Under the pieces are notes generated by a model. The model searched no databases, was not told the DNA's origin, and saw only the letters and a program-made list of their open reading frames with translations. A DNA stretch of 64,000 bases, from the NCBI GenBank assembly GCA_037577475.1, contig CM075195.1, positions 26,019,899 through 26,083,898 of the forward strand, read 5' to 3'. Made by a program: the position numbers and the translations under genes. Shown here in pieces: positions 53,851 to 64,000 of this stretch (position 1 is its first letter; every line of letters starts with the position of its first letter). The DNA comes from Chaunax sp. Z400. Its lineage: Eukaryota > Chordata > Actinopteri > Lophiiformes > Chaunacidae.

Positions 53851-56800
53851 TTCCATTTAATCAGATTAAAAACTTGAGAATTTTGTTAAAACATTTTTCA
53901 AGGTGATGACATCAGAAAATATGACCGCAGACATTCAGGTTGAAAGCTGACATTCTTAGGCATGCGCCACATGCACAGAGGCCGAGTCCACAGCGGTGAC
54001 ACTGGTGTGAGCCTCTGATGCATGTCATCTCTCTCCCCCCTCCTCCCCTGTTTCCTGTCTGTCCCATCAAATACAGGCTCACAGCCCCAACACACTGACA
54101 TTCAGCACCGCCCTAGTTTGAAGGATCTTTCCTCTGCATCCCTTGGCACCACCTTATAATCAATAAACCGTTATTATGCTATATGTCCTGACATGAACGA
54201 ACATGTCTTGACGTGTCACTTTTGCATGCAGGTGTCACCATCACAAGGTGTGTGATGAGTTTGTTCTCTACACCCTCATTTCTCACATTGTTGTGAAATG
54301 TTTCATAGGAAGGGATTGGCGGCCTCTTTATGAGCAAAGAATGAAAAGACGCAGTAAAGAAATGACTCATATTAGATTATGTGCAAGAGGCTTATCACGC
54401 TGTCATCGTTTATTTAAGTGCCGTTTATCAATCCCTTGTGGCTGACTGCTTTACTTGAAATGCAGTCAGTCATTGTGATGCTGCAGACAGTAAATAAATG
54501 GAAGCCAGCATCCAGCTTCACACAGACTGCGGTCTAGCCGGCTCACTTTGACTCCTGTGTTTGACTCCGTGTCCCCCATCTGCACCATATGTAATATCCA
54601 TCGGTACGTATCAGTGTGATTGTGTGCTGTATCAAGGCCTGTAGGAATTCAAGGTGAGGTTGAGGATAAATATTTACTGTTCCTTGGCAGCTTCCTCACA
54701 AGCTGAGAATAAAGCCTCTCCTTGATTCCTCAGTCATTAGTAAGGCCTTGGTCCAGTGGGTCAGTGTGTAAGGCCACACTGTTCCAGTGAGTCACACACG
54801 AGGAATGACGAGGAGGCGAAGGTGAAATTCTTGCCTCAAATGAGCTTTGTATGAGAGACACAGTGGCCTCCGGTGAAACTTCCAAACCTGCTCCGCCGCT
54901 GCTCTCTGTTAGATATTTACAAATTCCTCCTCATTGACTCAGCACAAATGTTAAAGCTTCTCCACAGTGTTAGCTCACAGTTTAATGAGTATTTTACAGT
55001 GGAAGCAGCTGTGTGTTTACTTAGAGCAAAGCCATGAATGAAAAGATCTACTGTCTGATCGGCTCGGTCCCCTCAGAGGCAGCAAACTTCCTTCAGACTC
55101 AAAGAGTAGAGACAGCTTTAGGCAGGGGTCCCAACAGAGATCAGTCAGTGAGCAAAGCAAAGCAAAGCAAACCACCAGCACACAGACAGTAGATACATAA
55201 ATAGTTTGGTTTTATTTTTACCCAATCAGCTTTAAAACGATGGAAACACACAACTAACGCTGAACTAATTACAAAGGGCAGTTTACATATAGCCTAAAAA
55301 GGAGTTTGTTTTCTTATATGGCCTGACTCTGGTTAAACCTTTTGTAACACAAAGGTTAATCTTGCAGAACTCTGATTTTAATCAGTCGGTCTAGTTTGTG
55401 CATTTTTTTATGCCTCTTTCACGTGATGCATCTTCAAATGCTTTATGGGACTGCTGGTAATGAAATTGGCAGCACTAGTCCCACCCCTCCAAAGTAAGGG
55501 CCTGTATGAATGCTCTACTGAAGACATCCAGCTGGGAGCGCATGAGAGCGCTTTGCATCCGCTTTGGTTGCTATGATACGGAATGTCCGCTGAAGTAATT
55601 TGTGTTGCAAGTACCTCATTTTGCAGATAGTTTGTTTTATCGACAAATACTGAGTGTAAAAATGGCGGCACAAGATAGAGCACATTTGTCTCTCCCCTCC
55701 TCCGCTGTGATTGGACGGCTGGGTAAAAAGTGACAGTGACGAGTGCAGCGTGTCCCCCAAAACTGAAAAATTTTCAACTCTCGGGGACCAGGAAAAAAAA
55801 GCCAAGCGCTCAGCGCCTTGTCACACTGCTGCAGTTTGTAGCCTAGTGTAAATACGCGGCGCTCCCATTGCAAACAATTGAAAAAATTTGTTGGCCTCAG
55901 GAAAAAATGCTTTGGTGGCTGATCATACTGAGCACATCACAGTGTCACTGGTGAGCTTTAAAAATACTTTAAACACTGCTGACACTTTTCTATCTGTGGC
56001 TTCTTCATGCTGCTCTAAAACACTAGACATCAGTGGCAACACAGCACAACTTGTGTTTGTTGCCGTTTGAGCGGTGAAATGTTGAAGAATTGATTTCTGA
56101 GAAAAGGAAACAGCCATTTAATCTCTGTGAAACTACTCAAAAGTTGTTGTTTTTTTGCTAGTTTAACCCAGTGCATATCCCCTGTTATCCAGGAGATGCA
56201 CAAAGGATGAATCAGTTGACATTCTCATGCTGACATGTGCATTAAGTCATACAAGTCACTTGACATCTATATTGACCACTTGTACAGTAGAAAAATCTGT
56301 TTCGTTGCAGATATCAGTATTTTAGACTGTATCAGAGCAAATTATTTACATGAATAAATACAGCTGGGTCCTGTAGTTTTTTTTTAACGAATTAATTTTT
56401 CCAATGTTACAAGACTGGTCCACCTGAGACAGAATGAAGCACAGCACTATCATGCTGTGAAAAAACAAAATAAAATGATGATTAGAGTAATAATGTCTCC
56501 GTACAGTGATGGATAAATGGGTTCATGGATTCACTTCTCCCAGTTCACTCCCAGAGCTTCCTGTGGTTTGGTCCATGTCTGAAGATAAACCTGAGTCCTT
56601 CCATCGATATAGTCTGATAGTCTTACCAAAATCACAGGACAGTGTTTTTTTTTGGGGGGACTATTTTCAGCTGTGGATTAATACACATATGGTGCTTTCA
56701 CAGTAATGTAAGTAGAATATGATTTTTTTGACAGTGGCAGAACGTTAATGTCACCAGACTGACTCCTAAAAACATGATGATGGACTGTGAAGAAAACCTG

Positions 56801-59272
56801 AAAAATAAATGTAACTTGCTCTATATACTGTTGTACTGACACTAAACTGAGCTGCCAGTTAGTTTCTGGTTAACATGGTAGCACCCACACTTACAGAGGT
56901 GAGGTCATCACTGCAAAGTCTCCCCCCCTTATCGTCCATTAGCACAGCAACTCCCTGCATATACTCAGAAATATTTGCCACAAAGCCAAGATTGGTTTCT
57001 ACAGAGCCCTCCTCAGTCGCCTCCAGTCATCCTGCGGCCTGTTGTCTCATTGTTAGTGTGTTTCCTGAGAACTCGGGGGGGCCCAGTCGGTGTCATTGTT
57101 CAGGCTTCATTCTGTACTGCAGTCGTTCATTGGTGATGTCAGCACATCAGGCAACAAGAGAAAGCGGGCCGTTAAAGGAAGTGGACTCCACAGTTGAAAC
57201 TGAAGCCAGAATGATTTAGTCTCGGCATCTCTCCAGAATGATACCCCCTACGCCTCCTCGTTCCTGTCTCTGTAAAGTTGTTCCACAAACAGAAAACCAC
57301 TAACTCTGGCTCACTTACCGCGGCAACTCATAACGATTCTCTCTTGCACTGGGAACTTCCTCCGAGAACGAAATACCTCCAGCAGCCTTTTTTTGTGTGT
57401 CTGCATCCAGACCACCAATAGGAACACTGAAGTGATGTAAGCTGGTTGTTGGTTGGTATAGCAACATACAGCAGCTACTGGATAGACATTTGTCCGAGTT
57501 TAATTGAACTTTTGAGGGCTACCTTACTAATGTTTCTCACGGGTTTTTAAACGTGGAGGTTGACGGTGCTGCATTGGCTCATGCGCTCAACTAATCGACG
57601 AACGCGTACAACGCGTGTGAACCAATCCCTATGTCACTCAAGGTGCTGGGAGATTATGTGGGAGCTGAACAAGTTCTAACAAGTACAAAGGTTCCTTGTG
57701 GTACAGACACAATAAAATTTGGGCTTCTTCGAACTCTGGAAAGGCTCCTCTGGTTTTAAGGCAGCTCTCAGGTCGTCAGATTCTTCCCCTGTGCTGACAA
57801 CATAAATCACTGCAGTCATCCATGTTTGAGAAATGATTCGATGTGAAGCTTCACACACAGACTAACCAACATCTCTGCTGTTTAAATGCTCCTGTCATAG
57901 ATGTGTTGCAGACTGTGTGGATTTCTGTGGTTCATATCATTATTACTGGACGAGGCCTGGAAGTCAAATATGTTATGTTGTTGTATTTCATCTTCAGTTG
58001 TTTCCACCTGTGTTCTGTCCCTGCTGGGTTAGAGCTGAATAAATACACTTAAAACATAATGTACAACAGACTCCACCACTCTGTCAACCATTATGAGTGG
58101 TCATTGATTCATTATGTGGAGTTTTGCTGCAGCTGAATTGACGATGGCTTTTCAACCGTGATGTTAGTCAGTGTGCCGAGTCTCAGATAACTCACATTTG
58201 GTGAACTAGATCAGTCCCCAGGTCCCCCCCCCTTCCCCTTTTTGCAGTCTTTCTTTCACCTCTCTGTCCTTTCACTCTCCTCTTCCCGTCTACTTTCTCA
58301 GCCGCATTGCCAGTAACAGCCAGTCCCCCACCCCCACCCCGTCAGGCCTGTTGAATCCACTGACTAAGAACCAAACATCTGAATTTGTCGTTTTCACCTT
58401 TGATCGGGTTAAATGTTCATGATTTGCTCTGAAAAAACAGACCAACAGAGGTTGTTTACAGAGTTGTGAAGAACGTGAGCATCAGCGGTGATGACTCAGT
58501 GGGCTACTGACACAGTGGGCTGTGTCCAGCTCAGCTGATCTGCTCCTGTGTTGAGATTTGATTCTGACTGGCGCCTCCTTTTGGCCACAGGTTAGAACTG
58601 CGTGTCCTGATCAGCTCATTTCCAGGAAATGATTTCAGTGGGTGGCAATGTGAGAACAACTGTGTTAAAGAATTTCAGAAACAACAGCAGTTCTGCTGGG
58701 ATCTGAGGGGGGAGGAGGGGGAGCTGCGACGCTTTTAAAGCCAGTCTGAATTTAATGATGTTTTCTTTGAGTCAATGAGATCTTGTTGATACTGTGCACA
58801 GCACCGGTGCAGGTAGCATTTGGAGTATTTTGCTTACCTGATTATTGCTGCAGTGGATGGAAAATGTGACATGTGACTGTGAGAGCTGTGCCAGTCATAT
58901 GGACACCCAGCTGTGGGTGGCTCCTAGCAGTTTGCTGGTCTGAGGCCCAGAAACCTTTGCAGGAGGGAATCTACCTGACACTCTGAACCTGTGAGGGGAT
59001 TTTGAAAGAGTTTCAGGGTATGCCTTGGGTTTTTTTTTCCCCTTCACATTTGAATACATCTCGCACAATCAGTAGTAAATACGCCCATGTTAACATTTTC
59101 CTTCCTCTCTCTCTTTCACGTCTGCCAGGAGCGTTTTGCTGAACTCTTTGGGCAAGACAAGGTGGCTGAGTTCAGGAGGTCTCAGGAGAGTTTCAAGAAG
59201 TGGCTGCTGGCGGGGATGACCCTGGTGACCGGGATCGTGGTGGGCTCACTCCTCGCCCACAAGCGCCTGTGA
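37878..59272 (+). CDS. bcl2l1: bcl2l1 (Bcl-xL), anti-apoptotic BCL2 family protein, two coding exons
   Basis: Joining 37878-38432 with 59129-59272 gives 232 residues (human Bcl-xL has 233). In the family it sits in the outer mitochondrial membrane and binds BH3 proteins, BAX and BAK to block cell death. Seen here: BH4 (about 3-22, NRELVAFYINYKLSQRNYP), an unstructured loop (23-80), BH3 (82-103, ALRDSAKEFEFRYARAFSDL), BH1 (127-146, FRDGVNWGRIIGLFVFGG), BH2 (177-192, PWIQTQGGW/ERFAELF) and a C-terminal anchor (~210-227) ending HKRL. The coding intron falls in BH2 after GGW, as in mammals. Start choice: this ATG opens the conserved BH4. BH3 reads S-A-K where human has A-G-D. The gene follows arfgef2 on the same strand. 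Confidence 0.96.
42749..42990. repeat. GGGCTGCAAC-family repeat fragment
   Basis: Begins AGGGCTGCAACTAGCA and continues with ATTAATTGATTGACTTAGTC and TTATCATACATGAGAAAGAA, related to the fragment at 34840. Confidence 0.5.
44105..44164. repeat. (CA)30 microsatellite
   Basis: Perfect dinucleotide tract in bcl2l1 intron 2. Confidence 0.98.
46257..46313. repeat. (CT)n microsatellite
   Basis: Perfect CT run; the Ser-Leu ORFs across it are artefacts. Confidence 0.97.
47389..47439. repeat. (AC)25 microsatellite
   Basis: Perfect tract, about 100 bp before a poly(C) run. Confidence 0.97.
47543..47568. repeat. Poly(C) run of 26
   Basis: Uninterrupted C26 (G26 on the other strand), rare for its length in vertebrate DNA. 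Confidence 0.95.
48955..49365. repeat. Interspersed repeat (LINE-like remnant)
   Basis: Phrases TTACAATAATCCAGATGGGA and AAAACATGAATCACTC are typical of an old non-LTR remnant common in fish. No frame remains open. Confidence 0.45.
49690..49768. repeat. (GT)n microsatellite with GGGT interruptions
   Basis: About 79 bp of GT with three GG interruptions and a GCGCGC end. Confidence 0.95.
50611..50664. repeat. (CTCGCT)n hexanucleotide repeat
   Basis: Five or more CTCGCT-type units within a CT-rich run, next to a CACACA/CAGACA stretch at 50570-50607. Confidence 0.9.
51321..51951. repeat. Large (GATA/TATAGA)n array, ~630 bp
   Basis: Irregular mixture of GATA, GATATA and TATAGATA units with higher-order blocks such as ATATATGATATAGATAGATA recurring. 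The last ~80 bp become a TATA/TCTATA palindromic region. Long Tyr-Ile-Ser ORFs here are artefacts. Confidence 0.96.
53802..53846. repeat. (CA)22 microsatellite
   Basis: Perfect tract in bcl2l1 intron 2. Confidence 0.97.
55440..55930. repeat. Possible interspersed repeat, unclassified
   Basis: Contains GCTGTGATTGGACGGCTGGG and TGAAAAATTTTCAACTCTCG, phrases that recall a dispersed fish element. Higher GC than the flanking intron. Ends not defined. Confidence 0.35.
59129..59272 (+). CDS. bcl2l1: bcl2l1 last coding exon (rest of BH2, transmembrane anchor)
   Basis: 47 codons and a TGA stop after acceptor TCTGCCAG. Begins ERFAELFG; then SQESFKKW leads into the hydrophobic anchor LLAGMTLVTGIVVGSLL, ending AHKRL. 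The basic end after the anchor is typical of tail-anchored mitochondrial BCL2 proteins. Confidence 0.96.
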   Translation, partial: ERFAELFGQDKVAEFRRSQESFKKWLLAGMTLVTGIVVGSLLAHKRL

Positions 59273-59922
59273 GGGGAGATCCACGACAACCTTCCCAACG
59301 ATCCTCTCCCACCTGCCTCCCTCCTCCCCTCCCCTCAACCCCTCACGCCATGAAAGTTTAAATGAAGGTCCCGTTCGTCTCGTCAGAACTGCCGATGACA
59401 TCTGCCCTTTTTTTCCCCCCCCTTCACACACCCCACAGTGGACTAAGAAAATCTGTGGTGAACACAAGGACAGACATTTTTCTTTCATTCACTGAACCGA
59501 TTGTTCCTTCTATTGTTCCTGTATTTTGTTTCTTTCCTCATGTTTGTATGTATTAGTTTTAACAAATTTTTGGTTTCCCATTTTCGTACTCAAAAGAAGC
59601 TGAAACTGACTCCAGGTCTGCCTGATATCTAGAGTGTTGTGGGGCCTGGGCTGCTCTACATGTCTCGTTTTGTTGCTCGTCTCCACAGACGTCTCTACAG
59701 TAGCTTTGTTTGTGCCATATGGAGAGTGAAAGCAGGGGAGGCGTAGCACCTGCCACTTCTGTAGTTCACATTTCCTGCCAGCCATCTCGATCACCGACAC
59801 ACATAGTGTAACATCTTAATCCACGGCTCCACACACGGATTGCTTTGTCTTTTCCTTCATGCTTTGCTTTTGTATGAATGGCACCATATTTTAGTGAATA
59901 AACCTTCAGTCTTAAAGTAAAA
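59273..59922 (+). other. bcl2l1: bcl2l1 3' UTR
   Basis: About 650 nt from the stop to the first strong poly(A) signal. The first 150 nt are C-rich. A longer 3' UTR using later signals is possible and cannot be excluded. Confidence 0.65.
59897..59902 (+). terminator. bcl2l1: bcl2l1 poly(A) signal
   Basis: AATAAA in the context AGTGAATAAACCTTC, with a TTTTTGTGTTTG downstream element at about 59943. Confidence 0.65.
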
Positions 59923-60349
59923 ACCTTATGGGGAAAATAACTCTTTTTGTGTTTGTTGGAGTGTTTGGGCCAGTGAACCATGAAACCCTTTGCTCCCGCC
60001 GATCTTTGCTCCATGGTCATCGTTGGCCTTGGCTCGGTTTTGTGTGTGTTTGGTTAGGACTCGCACTCAGTGCGACTGTAGTTCATACAAGCAGGGCACC
60101 ATGATTCAGACCCTCAGTGTTTACTACACAGTAGCTGAAGAATGCAGCAAATACTGTAGCAACACATACATTAGATAGAGCAGCAGCAGTGAAACTCTAG
60201 TCTTAATAGCTTAAGGGTTGGCTGTATGGATGTAAAGTTTTCATTTTGGTAACACTTTATTTTAACCCCGTTAATGTATTTATAAGCAGTACATTAAGTA
60301 TTTCATATATGGGTTTTAACCAACTGAGCAGGACATTTCTAAGTGTTTG

Positions 60350-60490
60350 TTAAAGGAACTGAACGCCATGCTGTTGGAAAGGTGAGTGAATTTAGTCCAC
60401 AAAATGTTTTTGGAGCTTCACAGCAAAACGGCTCTGTGCTTTCCCCTTCATGACTGAAGAAGATGGGGACTTGTTTAAAAAAAGAAACTG
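60350..60490 (+). mobile_element. Partial copy of the TTAA-type element
   Basis: Begins TTAAAGGAACTGAAC and contains TTTTTGGAGCTTCACAGCAA and ACTGAAGAAGATGG, collinear with 20815-20880 in the outer element. The right end is not preserved. Confidence 0.6.
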
Positions 60491-61687
60491 AATAACGTTC
60501 AGTGGTGCGCATACTTGGCCAAGGCGCAACAGTCCCCTTTAATCAAACTCCTAGCCCTGTAACCTGAATTTACAGGACAGATTACCTCCTATTTTAATGA
60601 AGCGGGACCAGATTTTTACACTCAGATACCAACCCCCTAAATATGCCAGCTTTTTGCATCAAGATGCAGGCATTATTCCCTTTGGTAGATTTAATGGCTC
60701 CATACAGGCCAGAGCGTTGTTTGCACTTTATTTCTTTTGAGCTGAAACCTTCATTGTAGCCTTTAAGTGTCTGAGACGGGTGCATAAAGCTTTAACACGT
60801 GCACACAGATGAGGTCGATGAGAACATTTGATCTCTAGCTGCAGTGACGATTTCAGCTTTAAAAAGGGTGTAAATAACATCTTTATGAATCAATGTGGAA
60901 GGTTGAAACTATATATTAATACAAATTTTATCCTCATCTCTTATTTTACTTTTAAATTGTCAGTTTTTATTATTAAAGCAGCAATGGTTAGTCAAGTCAA
61001 AAGCAACCGTTTCCATAATAGCCATAAAGAAAAAAAAAGTAATGAAACAATGTGAGGATTTGCTCTTTTTCTCTTCTATATAATTCCATGTAAATGAAAT
61101 AACTACTGTAGATCTGACAAAACAAGACATTGAAAGACTTCATCTTGGCTGCATCCACTGAACAATCAAGTAATCGGAGAAAAAACATCAGCAATAAAAG
61201 GAACCTTTAGTTGTAGCTGTAACTATTCACACTATTCAATAGGAGGAGATTAAAATACAGTGTTGGCATCAGTTCTGTGATCATTTTGCAATAAAATCCT
61301 CATCGTGTGCTGCAGTGCTCAAACAGAAGACTATTTCTCCCATAGTTTTCCTCTTAAGTGCTAATGCAATAATCATTTGTTGATTTTGGGTCAAATCTTC
61401 CACTTATCACTGACACAGTTACCTTCATGTTATCACCAGAGTGAGATCATAGCCTTTTGTAGATTTATGTAGCAAACTGATGCAGCAGCCGTCTATGAGG
61501 AGCCAGAGCACCAGGAGTTATTTGAGTTAGATGTGATTAGAGATGCGTCACAATGTGTCTGTTGGCCATCCAAAGCAAATTAGCAACTGTCAGCGCCTGT
61601 AGAACCTGAAGACTAGACGCCTTCATATCCCATCTCACACACACTCACTCCAACTTATCCATTCATTGCTTTCACAGTCCACCGTCC

Positions 61688-61688
<1 letters not shown>

Positions 61689-61752
<64 letters not shown>
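61689..61752. repeat. (AC)32 microsatellite
   Basis: Perfect 64-bp tract in the region downstream of bcl2l1. Confidence 0.98.
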
Positions 61753-61754
<2 letters not shown>

Positions 61755-64000
61755 CTCATCCCTCGTCCTCCCCAGACACCTCAAATCTGTCAAATCTCCA
61801 TCCGTCTCCCCTCCTCTTTGCTTCTTCATCCAACTCCACCTCTTCCTCTGCAGTCCCCCGGCTGTCACTGCACCTAGTCACGTGTGTCAATTACAGCTGG
61901 CCCACCTGCTGCTTCACACAAACACACATATAGGTAACACACACACACACACACACACACACCTGCCAGTCAGATGTAGTCCATGAGAGACGGGGAGAGG
62001 AAGATGTCGTCTAAATGTCTCTCCATCTTTAATTTAAAGCTGAAGTTGGAGGAGTGTTTATTTTACACACCAACTGACAGCTTGATTCATTTACTGGGAA
62101 GTTCCCAATGCTTTAATCTGGATCTTATTCCAAATACTGTTTACAGCTGATAACCTGCCCTGAGTTCTATTTGTGTGTGTATAATAGCGGATCAGTAAAG
62201 CACAATGCTGCTCCGGTGCAGGACAGACTGATGGGCTGAGCTCATATGCAGCCATGTGGAACACGGAGTAAAAAAAAAAAAAAAGAAGGAAAAGAAAAAC
62301 ACACACACAAAAAGAGCATGAAACATCCATCACATTGTCGGTCCAAGTGCCCATCCATCACCTGTGCCTCCATCTTCAAATCAGGCATCATCTCTCCTCT
62401 TCTCCATCTGTCATGTGCATTTAGAGACACTTAGTGGATTTCTCTGTGTAACGTCCCGATTAGGATAATCCCCCTGCTACAAACATTTAACCAAATGAAA
62501 ACAACCTATTGATGAGTATCATCCTCTAAATGCTTCTGAGTGTCAGAGCATCTTATTAGCCAATGTCTGCTCTCATACATTCCAGTACAGTATATATATT
62601 TTTCTAGTGTATGCCCCATTAGTAAGCTGCTCACAGGTGTTTCTCTGCTGCCCTGACCACTGAAACAAACCCCCTTCCTACACGTGTGTGTGGTGTGTGT
62701 GTGTGTGTGTGTGTGTAAGTAAATTTCTGGGTGGCAAAATGTTCCTGAAGGAGGCACAAATGAAGGAAGTGTAACAGCATTGGCACGATCCTATATATAT
62801 GCTAGGTATTTAAATTAGATTAGATTAGTATGTTGGTTTAGTGACATATTTAAGAACAATAGAAGTGATGGCTTTTAAACATTATTTATATTTAGTGTAA
62901 AAAGCATACTTGTGCCCCTTCAAATGGCCTTAAACTCCATCTTTGCATCCATGTGAACTGTCATTGTGTTTTCTATTAGGAGTATTGGACTGCCATTCGA
63001 CAAGAAAATGCAAAGAGGATATTTTCAGAAAGTTAGGTCTCTGATGCATTCTTGTCAGTCGAGGAAAGCAGTTAAAGATCATGTCCAATGGTCTGTTTGT
63101 GTCTTTGAATGCCATTGTAAAAATTTAATCCCATTAAACCCAATAAAGCCCATGTGGAAAGATGCGCCGAGTCTGTGTCTTGAATAGAGGATGGGTGTGT
63201 TCAAGCATGCCTGAAGACGCAACATTAAATATTCAAAGTATTTCCAGAAGAAGTCAACCAGAAGTGAATTTTAGGCCAGAGATGACTGAGGAAATGGATG
63301 CTGAGAAAGGTTAACCCTTACAACTTCTGTGAAGAGGGACCGCAGATAACGACCACAACCTCCCTGGTGGAGGTAATGAATGTATTGTAATATAAAAAGA
63401 GGTCAACACTTAAATGTGAGACACTGTGCTATCCATAAAAATGCAAAATAATGTGACTAATAACATTTGGCCTTTTTCAGAGAAGACGTATTGACACATC
63501 ACAGCCGGGTAAGCAGCACAGGTCTGATCAATAACTTCCATTTAGTCACTTCTAGTTCTAATACTTTGTAATATTATTAGTACCACTGGTGCTTGACCTC
63601 TTGTGTCAAGTCAAGATGTCTAACAGGAAAACAGGTCTAATCAGAAGTCATATGGCAGAACTTTAGGAAAATATATTGATTACTTTTAAATGTTTTTTAC
63701 TAGAGTTTACATGTGCTTGTTTCTTTGTGTTTTTAAAGTACCTTCCAATAGCTTGTGAAGTGCAGTATCCAGTATACTAAGATCCTTCTCTGAAATAAAG
63801 GAGGAAGTACAGATTCAGTGTAGACAAAAAAAACGCCCACAAGTCCTCCCTGTGAGAATGGAGTGTTTAATCTACAAAAAAAGATGTATAAATTCATAAA
63901 ATAAGAGAAAAATGGGTGTTAAAACCAGATTTCAACCTGTTTTTATTAAATGAATAATCTTGTTTAAAATGTAGGCTGTAGCGGGATTGTGAAAAATCAC

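Larger units (their letters stand above)
38433..59128. other. bcl2l1 intron 2 (20.7 kb)
   Basis: Separates the two coding exons; a very long intron here is also typical of mammals. No further exon recognised. Minor microsatellites not listed separately: (CT)n at 43546-43597, (AC)n at 45463-45496 and (CA)n at 45779-45797. Also contains (CT)n at 46257-46313, (AC)n at 47389-47439, (AC)n at 53802-53846 and scattered old repeats. Confidence 0.85.
59923..64000. other. Region downstream of bcl2l1
   Basis: 4.1 kb without a recognisable exon. It holds a partial TTAA-type element at 60350-60490, an (AC)32 tract at 61689-61752, a second AC run at 61939-61962, an A-rich run at 62269-62285 and a GT run at 62692-62716. 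Short ORFs have no recognisable family. Confidence 0.7.

Noticed and set aside
56875..57219. 114-residue + strand ORF in bcl2l1 intron 2
   Set aside because: No recognisable family, no splice or start context, and a biased Ser/Pro composition expected by chance in this DNA.

Overview
The window is vertebrate nuclear DNA, almost certainly from a teleost fish and probably a percomorph. The evidence is long introns with GT-AG borders, very dense (CA)n, (CT)n and (GATA)n microsatellites, fish-type interspersed repeats, and exon peptides that read clearly as fish orthologues of two human genes. There are no operons, CRISPR arrays, phages or bacterial features.

Two protein-coding genes lie head-to-tail on the + strand. 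(1) arfgef2 (BIG2, a Golgi/endosome ARF guanine-nucleotide exchange factor) fills about 2.2-30.5 kb. I could assemble 36 coding exons (2215-29107) that join in one uninterrupted frame of about 1,738 codons; the first ~90 residues lie upstream of the window. The 3' UTR ends near an AATAAA at 30505. (2) bcl2l1 (Bcl-xL, mitochondrial anti-apoptotic protein) follows. It has a probable non-coding first exon ending at 33108, a large coding exon (ATG 37878, donor 38433), a 20.7-kb intron, and a last coding exon (59129-59272) with its poly(A) signal at 59897. The product is 232 residues with BH4, BH3, BH1, BH2 and a C-terminal membrane anchor. I recognise no gene in 59.9-64 kb.

The non-coding space is rich in mobile-element debris. 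It holds a hAT-like element with an 8-bp target duplication (35939-37107), a TTAA-flanked piggyBac-like element with a second transposon nested inside it (20218-21053), and another copy of that inner element at 1014-1469. There is also a LINE fragment inserted in an older repeat whose uninterrupted relative lies at 34217, and two copies of one tRNA-derived SINE.

The most interesting signals concern RNA processing. One arfgef2 exon (27411-27528) has a (TG)59 tract where its polypyrimidine tract should be, a 224-nt AG-free zone implying a distant branch point, and a GC rather than GT donor. Another exon has a (CA)32 tract starting seven bases after its donor. The bcl2l1 coding exon is preceded by a ~96-bp CT tract. 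All splice junctions are inferred from homology, consensus and phase, not from transcripts.
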